Part shown: piece by piece, positions 11,801 through 24,202 of the stretch
How the letters are laid out: every line of letters starts with the position of its first letter
How positions within the stretch are numbered: the first letter of the stretch is position 1
DNA from: Nymphaea colorata
Lineage: Eukaryota > Streptophyta > Magnoliopsida > Nymphaeales > Nymphaeaceae
Direction of reading: 5' to 3'
Length of the DNA stretch: 64,000 bases
NCBI RefSeq assembly: GCF_008831285.2
Contig: NC_045148.1
Location: 6,143,001 to 6,207,000, forward strand
Notes under the pieces: model-generated
Told to the model about the DNA's origin: nothing
Seen by the model: the letters and a program-made list of their open reading frames with translations, nothing else
The model's database searches: none
Position numbers and translations under genes: made by a program

Positions 11801-12703
11801 GATCCGAGTTCAAGTCACTGGTTTCCCAATTATGTGATGAAAAGCATTTCTCAAGAAATTTACGATTGATTCTTTCACTAAATTGTGAATGGATGATTGA
11901 CAAATTTGGTGCTGTTTGTGGACCATGTCCTTCTATGCAGGTACGGGGATGGCACGGACCACTCAAGCGGCCATTTCGGACGGGACACCTTGACGCTGAC
12001 GAGCAGGGACGCGTTTGCCAATTTTCCCTTTGGCTGTGGCCTGGAGCAGGTAGGCAATTTCGGAAGAGGAGCAGGTCTGCTGGGACTGGGAAGGAACAAG
12101 CTGTCCCTCGTGTCCATGACGGCCAAGTACTACGACAGCGTCTTCTCCTACTGCCTTCCATCGCCCTCCTCAACCGGGTTCTTGACATTCGGACCTGATC
12201 CAGGGTCCGAATCCGCTTCATTTACAAGGCTGCTCACGGTTCCCCATGTACCAACCTTCTACCTTGTGTCGTTGATAGGCATCAGTGTGGGAGGGAAGCC
12301 CCTAAATATGTCTTCTTCCCAAGGCATGATCCTGGACTCAGGCACCTCCTTCACAGGTCTGCCGGATCCAGTGTACGCTGCACTGAAGACAGCGTTTCAT
12401 TCCCACATGTCCGCTTACAGTTCTGTTCCAGGAACCAACGGCCTGGACACCTGTTATGACTTTTCAGGGCACACGAGTATCTTGATCCCGAGGGTCACGT
12501 TTCACTTCGAGGGAGGGACGGATTTGGATCTCCAAGCCGACGCTATCATGATCGGTGCCGGCGCCGGCATGAGCGAGGTTTGCTTGGCCTTTGTTCCCCA
12601 GGCGCAGCTGGGGATCTTAGGGAATTGGCAGCAAAGGAGGACGCAGATTATTCATGACCTCCCTCGGTCTAGAATTGGGTTCGTACCGGGGGCGTGCAGT
12701 TGA
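8816..12703 (+). CDS. Nepenthesin-like aspartic protease AP2 (complete, 461 aa)
   Basis: A1-family plant aspartic endopeptidase, At5g10770-like. Exons are 8816-8963, 10470-10944 and 11941-12703; donors GTAAAG and GTACGA, acceptors TGGTAG and TATGCAG; codons split as G|GT (Gly50) and AG|G (Arg208). Residues 1-24 form a hydrophobic signal peptide (FLFVFVFALPFLQL), then a short propeptide. The TAXi_N half has the catalytic DTGS (Asp142) and the nepenthesin cysteine cluster at about 152-180; the TAXi_C half has the second catalytic DSGT (Asp340) and ends ACS. PCNATQC offers a glycosylation sequon. The start at 8816 is chosen because it is conserved in AP3 and opens directly onto the signal peptide; an in-frame ATG at 8741 would add 25 residues and bury it. 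The gene is the middle copy of a tandem triplet and looks fully functional. Likely substrates are unknown. Confidence 0.93.
8964..10469 (+). other. Intron 1 of AP2
   Basis: A 1.5-kb intron separating the signal-peptide exon from the protease body. Pieces are alignable with intron 1 of AP3 (for example GATTTCCTTCTCGCCTATTC near 9220 and its counterpart near 30122). ORFs within it (9803-10042, 10076-10291) match no family I know. Confidence 0.7.
10945..11940 (+). other. Intron 2 of AP2 with a private GC-richer insert
   Basis: The 3' part (ATGCTGCTCATGAAGCT at about 11622) matches intron 2 of AP3. The middle, about 11100-11600, contains CCGCGGCAGGGG and CGTCGCCGGTCGCCGG-type GC-rich text flanked by A-rich runs and is not seen in AP1 or AP3; it looks like an insertion. 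No protein family recognised. Confidence 0.5.
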
Positions 12704-14260
12704 TGGGGATCAAAGATTCAAAATTGATCCTTACCTCTTTCATGGGAGCTTTTATTTTCTTTCATTCATTGTGTGTCTTTGGAAATAGTAACAATATATT
12801 ACCATTCTATGTATCTGTCAAGCAAACTCACGAAACATTTTAAAAACTTTTTAGGATTGATGCATAGAACAGAACGGTAACATTCTGTTACTCTTTCCAA
12901 ACAACCCCTGCTTGGTTCTGAAACTTGGATCTTACTCATTCATCATTGCGCGTTAGATGTTCATATCCATTATTTAGTTCTCGATGAAACTCTGTGAGGT
13001 GCATAAGTTTTGTGCATTACTGCTTTTCAAAATAGGAAATTGATTTGGACCGGTTAGGGTGCTGAGTTAGTAGGTTGAACCAGTTAAGCATATACGTAGG
13101 CAACAGAACAATATTTTTCTATAAACATCATATGTGGGAGAATTGCAACAGAATTAATTCAACTAGATTAAGACTTTTAAGATATTTATAAAAATTGCAA
13201 AAATTAAATAGCGTGAAGCATTGGACCCGTGAATTGGTTACTGCAATCGATTTGGTTTTTGTTGTATCACCAAATCATGCAACTAGGTTTTCGAAACTCG
13301 TTAAAAAATTGATTTTCTTAAAACCCATTTTTCACAAAAATCTTTTTTTTTATTATGTCATCCAAACACAACCTTAGTTATTAGCCTCAACACACTGAAA
13401 TATGGCATGTATTAGTGTGAAGGTTGTAATATGAGCATATGTGCAAAAGGTTTTGTGTGTGTGTGTGTGCGTGTGAGGTGAGCGTGTACGCCTTCATATG
13501 TGTGGTTGATTTTCAACATTAATATAAAGTCCACTAAAGGAATTGCATGCTTGCAAAGAATACAAAACTTACTCTTTAAGCAATAACTTAAGGACCACAA
13601 TTATGAATAAAAGAAGCATCAATTGTAGGATTAAAAATCTCATAATAGCATATGGAATATGTCAAATAGCCTTGGATGAAACTTTCATGTGAATATCCTC
13701 CTAAACTTTACATCTAAAAAAAAAAAAAAAAGAAATTACTAATATCTTCTCACCTAGATCCAGTCCCAAAGGAGTTTGAGTTGTGTGCGCCACTAGATGC
13801 ATGCATCAAACATACGCCTAAACAAAAAGAGAGAGAAAGAGCCCATAGAATCTGGAATACAAAATTTGGTCTTAGATGGGATGCTTTGTGTGTGGTTGGG
13901 CAAGCATAAAAGAAAGTGAAATCTGCTTGCAGTTCACGTCAGTCAAGAGGAAGAGCTCATGGTTGCTTTCATACGATATCTGCAGGGGTAGCGGCAGCAA
14001 AACGATCTTTGATGTCTGCAGATTTAACTCTGTGGTTTGTTTCCCTGAACTGCAATATTTTGAAGACATCCTTGTATCATTGAGCTTTCCGGGCATGGAT
14101 GATTGGCGTTGCAGGGACAAATTTTTCTTTCATTTTCCACCTATCTGCACTCTTAGACTTACCAGCCAATCACCACCCGTATGGAAACTCAAGGAACAAG
14201 GGACAACCAGGCTTTGCCTCAACTCGATGATTTAGTCTTTTTCTTAATAGCAGAACTTTA
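12704..14260. other. 3' flank of AP2 and intergenic DNA
   Basis: The first ~430 bases match the 3' flanks of AP1 and AP3. Further on are a (TG)n run at about 13455-13474 and an A run near 13717. The 119-codon ORF at 13876-14235 has no recognisable domain, and a long opposing ORF overlaps it; I do not call it a gene. Confidence 0.5.
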
Positions 14261-16699
14261 CAAAGACTCAAAGCATTAGAACTCATCTGTTACGAGTCAG
14301 CCTAAAGCTCGGCTAGCCTGCGCCGGGACCTCTATCGAAAACAAACGAGATCTAAGTGAGGTTATGTTTTCTGGTGAGGGCACGCCCGCCAAATGCGCGA
14401 GGGAACGTAGGGAGGCACTACACCGGAATACTCACCTTTGCAGTGAGGGTATTGTCAGATTCTTCTAGAGGAGTGTTGGTTGCCACTATTGGAAGAGTCT
14501 AGCAACGATCATCCCAAACCAAGGCCTTCGGGTAGGCATCCATGCATTCCTTTTAAACACGAAGAGGTTTAGAGGCGGCTGTCCTATAGGGAACGTGGAG
14601 GAGATAGCGGCACCCATGGTTCTAGTAGCGGCGATCATCCCCACATCCGACTACCGGCGAAGCTTCTACTATCGAGATAAGTACACGTTCTTCCCATCAC
14701 TTGGCTGTAGAAGTTTTGGTTCTAGACCAATCTAATAGATGAACGTAAGGGTGACCTTTGCATTCGAGAGAAACCTCATCTAACTGAGGTTTCATCCAAG
14801 CAGTATCAAACTAGATTGAAGATTTAATCATTGGATCATCTAGGGAGAGATCGATGCATTCGGCTGTCTAAAGGAAGCAGTCTAAATTTGATTCATTCCA
14901 TGGTCATTTACCGCTTGATGCTGTGTTTTCATGTTCATGGCGTGAGGAACTGATCCATTATTTTCTACGGTGTGGAAAGAGGAAGAAGAAGGGAGTTCGA
15001 TTGGTCGATATAAGCCGCATTTTCCTGCTACAACTGGTTGCAGACCTGTCTGATCAGACCTAGATTTTCAATGGTCTGCTGGGAGTATGAAGACGTGCTT
15101 GGTACCATTGGAATTGTCTGAATCTTATCTGCAACATATCCAATTTTTGCGGTGATCGGAGTCCGTTTGGTAGGGGAACCAGCAGCGGAATCAGACTGGA
15201 CTGCACCGACGACTTTGCCGGAACCCTAGATGTCATTTGGCACTGCCGGCCTCATTTCCAACTGGATTTTAGTTCATTTGAGAATTTGGTGATATATTTC
15301 ACTTTTGCCCTTGTTGTCCTTTAAATTCGTTAAAAGTCACATTTGATTATTTGAGGGCATTCTGGTTCAAGGAAGAACAAGAAACCCTAGTGCTAAGAAA
15401 GGAAAAGGGGCATCACCTAGATAAACTTTCCCTAGAGCTTCTCCAACAATTTCGGAAGTTGATCAAAGGGAGGATCGTGGTTGGACACATGGAGAACCTC
15501 GAGGACCAGCCCTCGTCCTGCAGGTGAGACACTTTAGGAAAGAATTTGAAAGAGGAAAGGAGGGAGCAACATGTGTCCCTTGGAGATTGCATGTTAAAAA
15601 GGGAAGATCACTTACTATGACCGGCTCCTACAATTTTGGAAAGTGGCTGGCGCATCCTAGGTCCATTGAACTTGGACAGAGCTGGATTAGGAAGGAAAGG
15701 GCTAACACACATCCAAGTGGGGCTATCTCTCAACACGTGGAAGCATCCTCACCACATCGGGTGACAAACTTGGAAAGAGAAGGATATGCGCCAACTTTGA
15801 AAGGGATCTTTTGCCAAACATGATCAACACCAATCAAAGAAACTATCAATCACCTCCACCTAGTAGGAAGATGATTTGATCCCCAACTCGGAAGGAAATC
15901 CATTCCTGAAGGAGAAGGACGAGCCAAACCCTATCAGCCACTTGGAGGAGATCTCGCCAGCCATTGGAGAGACAATGGTAATCCTAAGGCAGTTGAAAAG
16001 GAGACATACTGCTGGAATCCGATCAACGTACCTCTTGGAGAAGAAGCAATGTTCGTCGGAGATTGGAAGACATGCAAGCGTTGGCGCTTCCAATGCTAGC
16101 CTCCCCTATTGACGTAACTTCCATGGGGATCAATTAACATCAGGTGAAGTACACCTACTCGGCTTATTCATCTTTTCTTATCGTTTGGATTGTAATTACT
16201 ACATATTCCTTCATTGGTTCAACTGTACGAGGACAAACCGAGGCTAGATTGAGATTGGTGGAAGAGTGCATGTGCCGCAGGAGACAAGGTTGCTGCTGGC
16301 GTTATCTTGCCAAAACCTTAGGAGCGAAATATAGCAGAAAGTTGTAACGTTCTTATACTGTTGATTCATATAGTCTTCACGATGACGGCTTTCCCCATTT
16401 GGAAGTTAACATACTGTTGAATTCTGATCTTTGATGCTAGTTTTTTTTATTCATATCATATTCCAACAAAGGAGCAAGGCTTCAAACGCAACCGTGAGCG
16501 ATTTGTTACTTGGGAAGAGGAAGGCGCCATTCGGCGACCGTTTCCCCCAAAAGTCTCACACACAACTTGGTGTTACATGAGATTCTAGTGACTAGATTCC
16601 CTCTTCTCGTTTGCTTCATTGTTCTAATTCAAGGTGCCAGATTTGTTGCCCATAACCGAAAGTAGCGGGATACTGAGGGGCAGCTACTTGTTGGACTCG

Positions 16700-17040
16700 A
16701 GGAAGGGTGTTGATTGTTTTCAGCCTGCCTATTGGCTCACAACCGGCTGGAACCCCTCTAAGGCCCACTCGGCTAAGGACACTGTTTCGGGTTGTCTTGA
16801 CCACCTAGGGGTTTGGGTGTAGTTTTCTGTGATTAAGGATTGTTAGGGTGGTTTGTTGTGGTTTGATGTATGTTGAGTGAGGAGTGTTTTGATGTATCGC
16901 TGTGAGTTGTATAAGTCTCACAATCTTTGGTAGATTCTTGTAGTAGGCTTGAAAACTTGGGACGGGATTAACCTCACTTGTACACCCTTGTCCTATTTCA
17001 TTTGTGTTGGGGTGATTGTCCTCTATTTCTGCTTCTTCTT
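16700..17040 (+). repeat. ~330-bp dispersed repeat, copy A
   Basis: Ordered motifs shared with copies B and C: CCCTCTAAGGC, GGCTAAGGACA, ACCTAGGGG, GGGTGTAG, AGGGTGGTTTG, GTGAGGAG, CTTGTACACCC. Substitutions and small indels are numerous, so the copies are old. Confidence 0.65.
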
Positions 17041-18754
17041 CTTCCCTTATTCCCTTCTTTCATGGCCGAAGGATCAAAGGATTGGAGATTACAATGAGGA
17101 GGCTGCTGACTTCTTCTCATACATCTTCAAGTCCATGCTAATCCCGACGTGCAAGTTTAAGTGACTCACGGAGCATTCTTCCTCAACCTCGGAGGAGTTT
17201 AGAGGCCGGTTTCACTATACGAGAAGGCTGCAACGTAAGATATCACCTGTGGTTCTAGCCACTTCAACCCGAGTGACATAGACAACCAGAAAGAAAGAAC
17301 GAGTATCAGATGTGCCTAAGTTGGAATGCAAGTTACAATTGGTGTTTACATCCTCTTCATCTTGACTAGACGGCCGTAGTAAATCAACTCTCATGTCCAT
17401 GGGACCTAGTTATTTCCTATTCATTTCTAGACAACAAGATTAGTAGCAATTTCATGGGAGAACCCATGGACATTGAGCTGTTTTAGTGCTTAGAAGACTG
17501 CGTTATACCAGTGGAGACAGTTGAGTGTTTTGGTGAGATCTTCAGTCGCTGGGGGCAAATCTAGTCGAAAGGTATTTCCTGTAACTTCCACCCCATGTTA
17601 AAGAGTACCAGGGTCCAAGCAAAGCCAGATCAGGTCATGATTAGAGTGCAGCCAAAACATGACTGGTAGGACACCCTTCTAACCGTTGCGCTAGGTTTAC
17701 ACCGCCAGATTCGACATACTGGTGATCGCTTCTCAAGTTTCAGTTGAAAATCTTAGCCACCATCCGAGCTAGTGATTATTTCCATTTTGCCCTTCGTATA
17801 TTAAATCATTATTATCTTGTACTTCATGTCTGGAGCCACGTTGGCCATTTTGCGAAAGGACATGTGGGTAAGGGCAAAACCCTAACTGCCGAAGATTGAG
17901 CCACCCCCTTTGCAGCCGGTTATGTTGGCAAAGTAGTCATCAACGCTCGCCATCTTCCAATGGTTATTCTCTCCAATTTTCCACGTAACAGCCAGCTAGG
18001 CAATGTGAGCAAAAAGGAAGGAGATCGTAGTTGAATCTAGACGTGCAAGAGGGCAGGAGCGTGTACTCTGAACGAGCAAGAAAGTTGGGGCGGTTTTGGA
18101 AGGTAACATGGGGAGTTGCCACATTCAAGTAGTAAACCCCCCCCCCCGGTTGGCGCAAATTAAGGAGGTGTCGCACAAAAAGGAAAGGGGCCAACCCCTA
18201 GAATCAAGGAGACCTCCTCGCCACCACCCTCACCCTAGACATGGCTCAAAAAGGCAATTGGTGGGCCGAGATTAGTGGAGGAGTTATCAAAGACATGTGT
18301 CCCTTTTGGCAAGCCATCTTGTCGATATCCAAGTACGAGGACCCCCATCCACCTCTCCTCATCGCACGAAGGCTTAGGAGTTGCTATCACCTTGCATCCT
18401 CATCAGCAACCAACGAAGGCAAGTCCCTTGAACCTTGAAGGAGAGTCACGCCGCGCCCCCTCGCCAATCGGGACCCTAATCTCCTCCATGACCACTCAAG
18501 GCGAGCTAGGATCAATGGCAACCTCCCTTCATCCGTGAGAAGGACTACGTCTGAGGAAGGTGTTGAACATCGAAGGCAAGGACTGAGGCTGATCACATCA
18601 TAAGCGTGCGGGAGTAGCTGTGGCCGGGAGTACCGTAGCTGCAATATCTGAAGGCAGCCTTCGTTGTCGGTCTTCTCCTCAGATTCCCTTGCTGAATTAC
18701 ATCGGGTTTTGCCTTGACAGGTGATCTTTAGCCATCCTATAGTAGCAGGGGCGA

Positions 18755-19080
18755 GAGTGCTATTTGCTTTTGACCCGGCTTCGGTCATTGCATCTGGCTG
18801 TGGTCCCTCTAAGGCTTAATAGCCAAGGACATGACCGAGGGATTGCTGAGACTACCTAAGGGGATTTTGGGTGTGGTCTGTCATGCCTAGGCATGCTTGA
18901 CAGGGTGGTTTGCATGTGGATAGTTTGAATGGTTTGTGAATGAGGAGAGTTCTGTTGTATCGTTTGCGGTTGTAACAGCCTCACATCCCTTTCAAATTCT
19001 CTATAATAGGTCAAAACTTGGGGCGGTAAACCTTACTTGCACTCCTTTCATAGGGAAATGTTATAGGTCTACCTAGGACC
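18755..19080 (+). repeat. ~330-bp dispersed repeat, copy B
   Basis: Same order of motifs as copy A: GTCCCTCTAAGGC, AGCCAAGGACA, ACCTAAGGGGA, GGGTGTGGTCTG, CAGGGTGGTTTG, AATGAGGAGAG, ACTTGGGGCGG, CTTACTTGCACTCC. Confidence 0.65.
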
Positions 19081-20030
19081 ATGTCGAGAGGCATCGAGGA
19101 GGCTAAGGATGACACTAGTGACGGGCGGCCAGCTAGGATGAAGACCTTGAACACAGCAAAGAGGCATGTATGAATGTGTTGTGAGGTTATCGAGTCACAT
19201 GACTATAGCGTGCAACCAAAGAGGATTGTCAAAGGAGGCAGTTGAACGTCTAAGGAGGCTAAGGAGATTGCTGCAGCAGTGGGAGGCCATAGCCGACAAC
19301 GAGGAGGAGCGACCGGCCAAGGGTGCTCGACAGCACCCGACCGTAGGCACTAGGCATGCCGACGGATGCTGAGAGCAAGAGGCGGGGCTGCAGGCAGACG
19401 AGGCCGTGGTCGAGAGCGGGCCGAATGCAGAAGGAGTGATAGTGGCAGATGAGGAGCGTTGCAAGGCTAACGCCCTGTAGGCAGCGACCCCAGGGGATAG
19501 TCGCGTGAGGCACTTCATGCGTTGTGAGGCTAACAGCCTAGTCGGGCAGCATACGATAGGTACTTTAGATTCTATGGAGGTTATTTCAAATGTCCAGACA
19601 GGTTACGGACTTTAGCAGGCAGCCGATACTGAGTTGAGTCAAGTCGGTCCAGATTCAGTCACATCTATACATAGTCCACTTTCAAACTTAGCCCAATCGG
19701 ACCAAGTGTGGGTAGTGATTACCAAGGCAGAAATGAGAAAGCAGACCAGGTCCGATCAAGGCACGAGTGGGTCAGACCAAGAGCTGGGCACGGTTCGGGT
19801 CAACAGGATCGGGTTTGAGGGAGCGATAGAGGTTAACAGCCTATGGGGAACATAGGCACGAGCCTAGTGCTCATGCGTGTGGTGGAGGAGAGTCAGTGCG
19901 TGGACTCGGTTGGGTTTCGAATAAACTAGACCGACTCGATCGGTTCGGTTCACACGTACATAAGCTGTTTTGTTTCAGTTTTGCTTTTGTATCGTTTCGA
20001 GACGAGACGCTGGCATGAACCAGGATGCTT

Positions 20031-20155
20031 TGCCTATATAAGCAAAGCGATGTAATAACCCTGGGATATGTGCTAATGATATTTTGAAGAGTTTTCTCCC
20101 GCAAGGAGTTTGTCACTATGACGGCTTTGTTGGCGCCATCTTTAAGTCTGGTCAA
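20031..20155 (+). promoter_or_regulatory. Possible LTR promoter and primer-binding-site remnant
   Basis: CCTATATAAGCAAAGCG is TATA-like and is followed about 100 bases later by TTGGCGCCATCTTT, which resembles the TGGCGCC start of primer-binding sites in many plant Ty3/gypsy elements. No matching opposite LTR could be confirmed by eye. Confidence 0.25.
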
Positions 20156-22789
20156 AAGCCATTTCCAGCGAAGATTACTAGCTGAAAACTAGAGGGATAA
20201 TGCCAGAGGTTGTCACCGAAATCTAGACCATCGTCTTCCCCAGGTCATGAGGTGAAGTTTGAGTTGTGCTGGTTTCTCAGCCACAGGGAGACCGAGAGGC
20301 AGAGCTCAACATTGGGGTTGTAGGAAGGAAACGCTACCATTCGTTTGGTGTCGGCTTGATCCCTGCAGAACGACATCTTGGAATCCCCTCTTCTACCGTG
20401 TTAATATCGATCTTCTCTACCGATACTTTCCTAGGGGATTTATCATCCCAATTGGATAGCATCATCCGCGCTAACGCCCAATACACATTCCAACTAGCAT
20501 TGGTCTAAAGTATCTGGGTAGATCCACAGATTTTTGTCGATTGAAGGGTTGAACTAACGGGAGGTGCTAACAAAATCTAGTGCATTCGATATCGGTCGAA
20601 CGCAAGTTTAATCGGGAGATCCTCATTGTTGTTGTGTTGATTTAAGGATTTTTAATTTGTGGACGAAAAATGAATTGATAAGAGACAGATTTGAATGAGA
20701 AATTGATCGGGGAATCGACTGTGTTTGTTTCTCCCTGTTTGCCGCCAACCAACCTCCGATCAGGCATGAATTGCACGCAATCAGGTGAACGTTTGGGCAA
20801 TCGGTCATTTGCATAATCATTTGGACCAATTTTGAGAGCAATCAAAGCTCAGATGGTGGATTTATACCCTCTAGTTGGATTTTCGGGGGGAAATCGACGG
20901 CGCTGGAAGCAAATCGCTGCCAGTTGACAACATCTACGGTTTCACACAAAACAGGGGCCTCCAAAACCGATCTGGTCTGGTGCATCAATCTGACCATTCT
21001 CAGACCCTTCTCATCGTTAATTGATGTTCATATCCATTCATACACATTGCTCTGTGCGAATTGGGGAAAATCCTCAAATTCTATCGAGGGAAGTCTAGAA
21101 ACCACCGTCAGAGTCCTCTATTCTTCAACAAATAGAGTGTCATTTCTAGCAAGAGAAGAAGTGGATCTGATTTTCGAGGAGGGATCAGTTTGAATTGCAA
21201 ATTTGGCCATCTATTTTTCTATTCCTCGACAATCTACATACCAAATTTCAGGGCAAACAGAGCAACAAATGAATTTCTACAGGTTCGTGAATCCTAGCTC
21301 CACTACAGGCAAGAGAAACCCTAGCTGTCAGAGTTTTTGGCAAGTTGGCACCATTCCAGCTCTTTCCAAAAGCATCCCCGACGATTTAGAAGGAGGAATC
21401 TTGCCAAGGAAGGTGGGAGGACAAGTGGCAGCTCGTGGTGGAATGCACCAAAAGGAGGAAGCTATCCCTTTTGGGACTTTTTCAGAGGGATTCAAGGATT
21501 GTGTGCCACCTCGCCTCGTTCAAAAAGGGAAAGAGCGCACTTTCCCTTAACCGTTCCTAACTTTCATGAAGGAAGATTCTAGACAACTCAACAAGAGAGT
21601 GCCACGTGTTCAGTGGCATCTCGCACGTCCTCAAGAGAGATATCCTTCCCCAAACTGCCTCCTATACTTTAGGAAAGGGTGAGGGGTGACTCGGTGCAAT
21701 AAACCAAGCCATAACCGAGCAAGGAGAGAGATTGTGACACGTTAGTCCTGGGAGCATCATGGCCGTACACATGGTGGAGCTCTAGGCAACGTGGGGTCTC
21801 AACTGCGAAGGAGGGCTAAGCCTCGATCAAGGTAGAGGACTGAACCCTAGCAGCCAAGAGAATGAGGGATCGTGTGCATTGGTGGACCAACCGAAGGACT
21901 AAGAGGAGCCGAGGAAGAGAAGGTGTTCATTGCCGATTCCCGATTTACATTCCTCGCCAGAAGGGAGCTCCGATCACCGGAAGATGGAAGACATGCATGT
22001 GTGATCGCTTCTCACACTTGCCTCCCCATAACTTCAACACTTCCTAGGGGTTACTCGCGATTCCGGTAAACTGCATCCACACTCTTGATTCTCAATTTCT
22101 TATTATTTGGATTTTAACTACCATGAAACTTGCTTGGACTGGCCAGACCCTTGTTCGTGAGATTGAGGGAGCTATACCAGCCGTGGATCATCTCGGAGGA
22201 AGGGTGTTCTCTTGCTAGACCTAAGGAGCGCAAAAGGGATTGAGGAAAGCCTCAACGTTCACCGGTGTTACCGGCGATTGCTACCCCATTCAAGCTACAA
22301 TTGACCGGGGTTCAAACCGTCATACACGGTGAAGGCTCTCCTCTTTGGAAGTTGATATCTTGTCAATTTTCCGAACTTAATACTTGTTAGATTTTGCACC
22401 TCTAATTGATTTCCAACAAAGCATCGTTGGGTTTCAACCATGGCCGTGAGTGAATTGCCACCTGGGAGAGAAGAAACCGCGTCCGTTGGTTGATATCGAC
22501 GATTGCATCCCCCAATCGATACGAAGCTTGACTCTTGAGGTTAATCAGACATCGGGTGACTAGAATAACTTCTCTCCCTTACGATTATTCTTTGATAGAA
22601 TAGTAAACTCTTCATTGTTGCTTTTTATAATCAAACATTCAATTGTTGCCCGTGACTTGGAGGAAGCTGAATACCGGGGTGCAACGACTAGTTGCTGGAG
22701 ATTCACCATCACTGAAGCTAGTCGAGTCCCCAAGCGAGGCCTCGGGAGGTAAACTCGGTTCACCCTATAGAACCATGGGATGTGTGTAT

Positions 22790-23110
22790 TTTATTTCAAC
22801 CGTCTTCGGACAATACAATCGGCTAGAGTCCCTCTAAAGCCGTGGGCTGAGGACACGACTCCCGGATCATGAGCCTACCTAGGGGCAAGGGTGTGGTTTG
22901 GCCACCTAGGGATTACATGGCAGGATGGAATCGATTGCGTTGAATGCTTGAGTGAGGAGAGAAATCTTGTACACTGCAGTTGTACTAAGCCTTCTCACCC
23001 ACTTTAGTCAAGTTGTGGTAATAGAAATCGGGATTGGGGAAGCCCTACTTGTACTCTCTTGATCTACTTGTAAGTCGGGGTAAATGTCTGGTGGGGAACC
23101 AATCTTTGTA
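22790..23110 (+). repeat. ~330-bp dispersed repeat, copy C
   Basis: Same order of motifs as copies A and B: AGTCCCTCTAAAGCC, GGCTGAGGACACGACTC, CTACCTAGGGG, GGGTGTGGTTTGG, GTGAGGAGAGAAATC, CCCTACTTGTACTC. Confidence 0.65.
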
Positions 23111-23621
23111 ATTAAAAGTTTACACCCTTGACTTCGGCAACCTCCTCCAAGACTTGGGTGAAGGATCGGCCAGCACTCTCTTATTTTCTGTCGCCGCAAC
23201 TTTGATCCTATCATATTCATTGTCCTAGGGAAAATTTGAGTCGGAGTGACTGTCTGGCTGGGTATTCAATTTGTATATAAACATGTTTTGGTTTTGCCGG
23301 ATGGCTCCTCCGAGAGATCTTGGGAGAGGATCGGCATCTGGCAGAGGCTTTGGTCGACGCTGGGTCCGAGTCCCATCAATTCCTTATATAAATGTTGTAG
23401 GTGATTGCTCCGCGCTCGAAGGAGGGAACACCAATAATTATGGTCTTACCATAATTTTCGGACTATCTGCTGCTGCCGGCCTGCTTCTGCCGACTTATGG
23501 CTTGATGTTTGTTGCTTTGGGACCAGGAAAGTGCCTCTTCCATAGCATATTCATGCCAAGCTATCCTTAGTCGGGGTACGCCATCTTTGGCCAGGCCAGA
23601 CCAGCCATCTGGCCAGCCAAG

Positions 23622-23654
23622 CCCTGTCATCCCAGGCCATAGGCCAGGACAGGG
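23622..23654. repeat. GC-rich inverted repeat within GGCCAG-rich stretch
   Basis: CCCTGTC at 23622-23628 pairs with GACAGGG at 23648-23654 around a loop containing AGGCC twice. The surrounding 23588-23650 is dense in GGCCAG/CCAGCC motifs. No rho-independent terminator meaning applies in a plant nucleus. Confidence 0.4.
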
Positions 23655-23700
23655 TGTTACAATTGGCCTTTTAGTAATATTATCATCTCTAACAAAAACA

Positions 23701-24202
23701 GTTGAAAAAGATGATGATCCATGTTAGAAAGCATGGGCAGATCTAGAGGACGCCCTTTGGTGAGCATTGAGCAATCTAAGCATCTTCTTTCTAATATTTT
23801 TTATTATGAACCTTCTGTTGAAGTTGCAAGTGTGCTTTTGTCCATGTAATTCTTCTGTTATAATAGCATAAATTATTTGTTCTCGTTATTCTTTGTTTGT
23901 TGGTTGATTGATTGTTATTGTTTTATGATGATCGATTAATAAATCAAGAGGAATAACCTCTAGCAGTCTGCTTTTCAATCAGTAATGTCACTTAATTAAA
24001 AGGGTAATAGCTAACAGGTTTTTTTTATGTTAAAGAGAGATTCCTTTAGGCATCTATTTGACGATTCCTGTAAAATGTGTAGCCCTAGTTAAAAAAATTA
24101 TAAAAAATTATTTTTGAAATAATGAGCCAGAAAGAGGGCTACAAATGAAAAAAATTCCGCAGTCATTGTCGTAACTCATAAACGTAACATATTGAAAACC
24201 AA
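23701..24202. other. Intergenic DNA upstream of the receptor pseudogene
   Basis: AT-rich, with no coding content recognised. Confidence 0.4.

Larger units (their letters stand above)
14261..23700. mobile_element. Decayed repetitive block, probably LTR-retrotransposon-derived
   Basis: About 9.4 kb of distinctly GC-richer DNA than its surroundings with no ORF above 133 codons and no recognisable gag, protease, reverse transcriptase, RNase H or integrase motif. It contains three diverged copies of a ~330-bp unit (listed separately); a larger unit around two of them, about 15.5-17.1 kb and 21.4-23.1 kb, shares ordered motifs such as GACATGCA, CCTCCCC and TTTGGAAGTT. A TATA-like CCTATATAAGC at about 20033 and TTGGCGCCATCTTT at about 20139 resemble an LTR promoter and a primer-binding site. 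I read it as nested, coding-less or heavily eroded LTR elements; this is inference from structure, not from a protein match. Confidence 0.45.

Noticed and set aside
13876-14235. 119-codon plus-strand ORF
   Set aside because: No recognisable family; overlaps an 82-codon opposing ORF of equal plausibility; no splice or promoter support.
15524-15823. 99-codon ORF in the repetitive block
   Set aside because: No domain recognised, no conserved counterpart in the other repeat copies, and stop-rich surroundings.
18387-18788. 133-codon minus-strand ORF in the repetitive block
   Set aside because: Basic, low-information sequence in a GC-rich repeat; does not resemble gag or any transposase.
22295-22330. 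GGGTTCAAACC as a possible tRNA B box
   Set aside because: No matching A box at the right distance and no cloverleaf could be folded.
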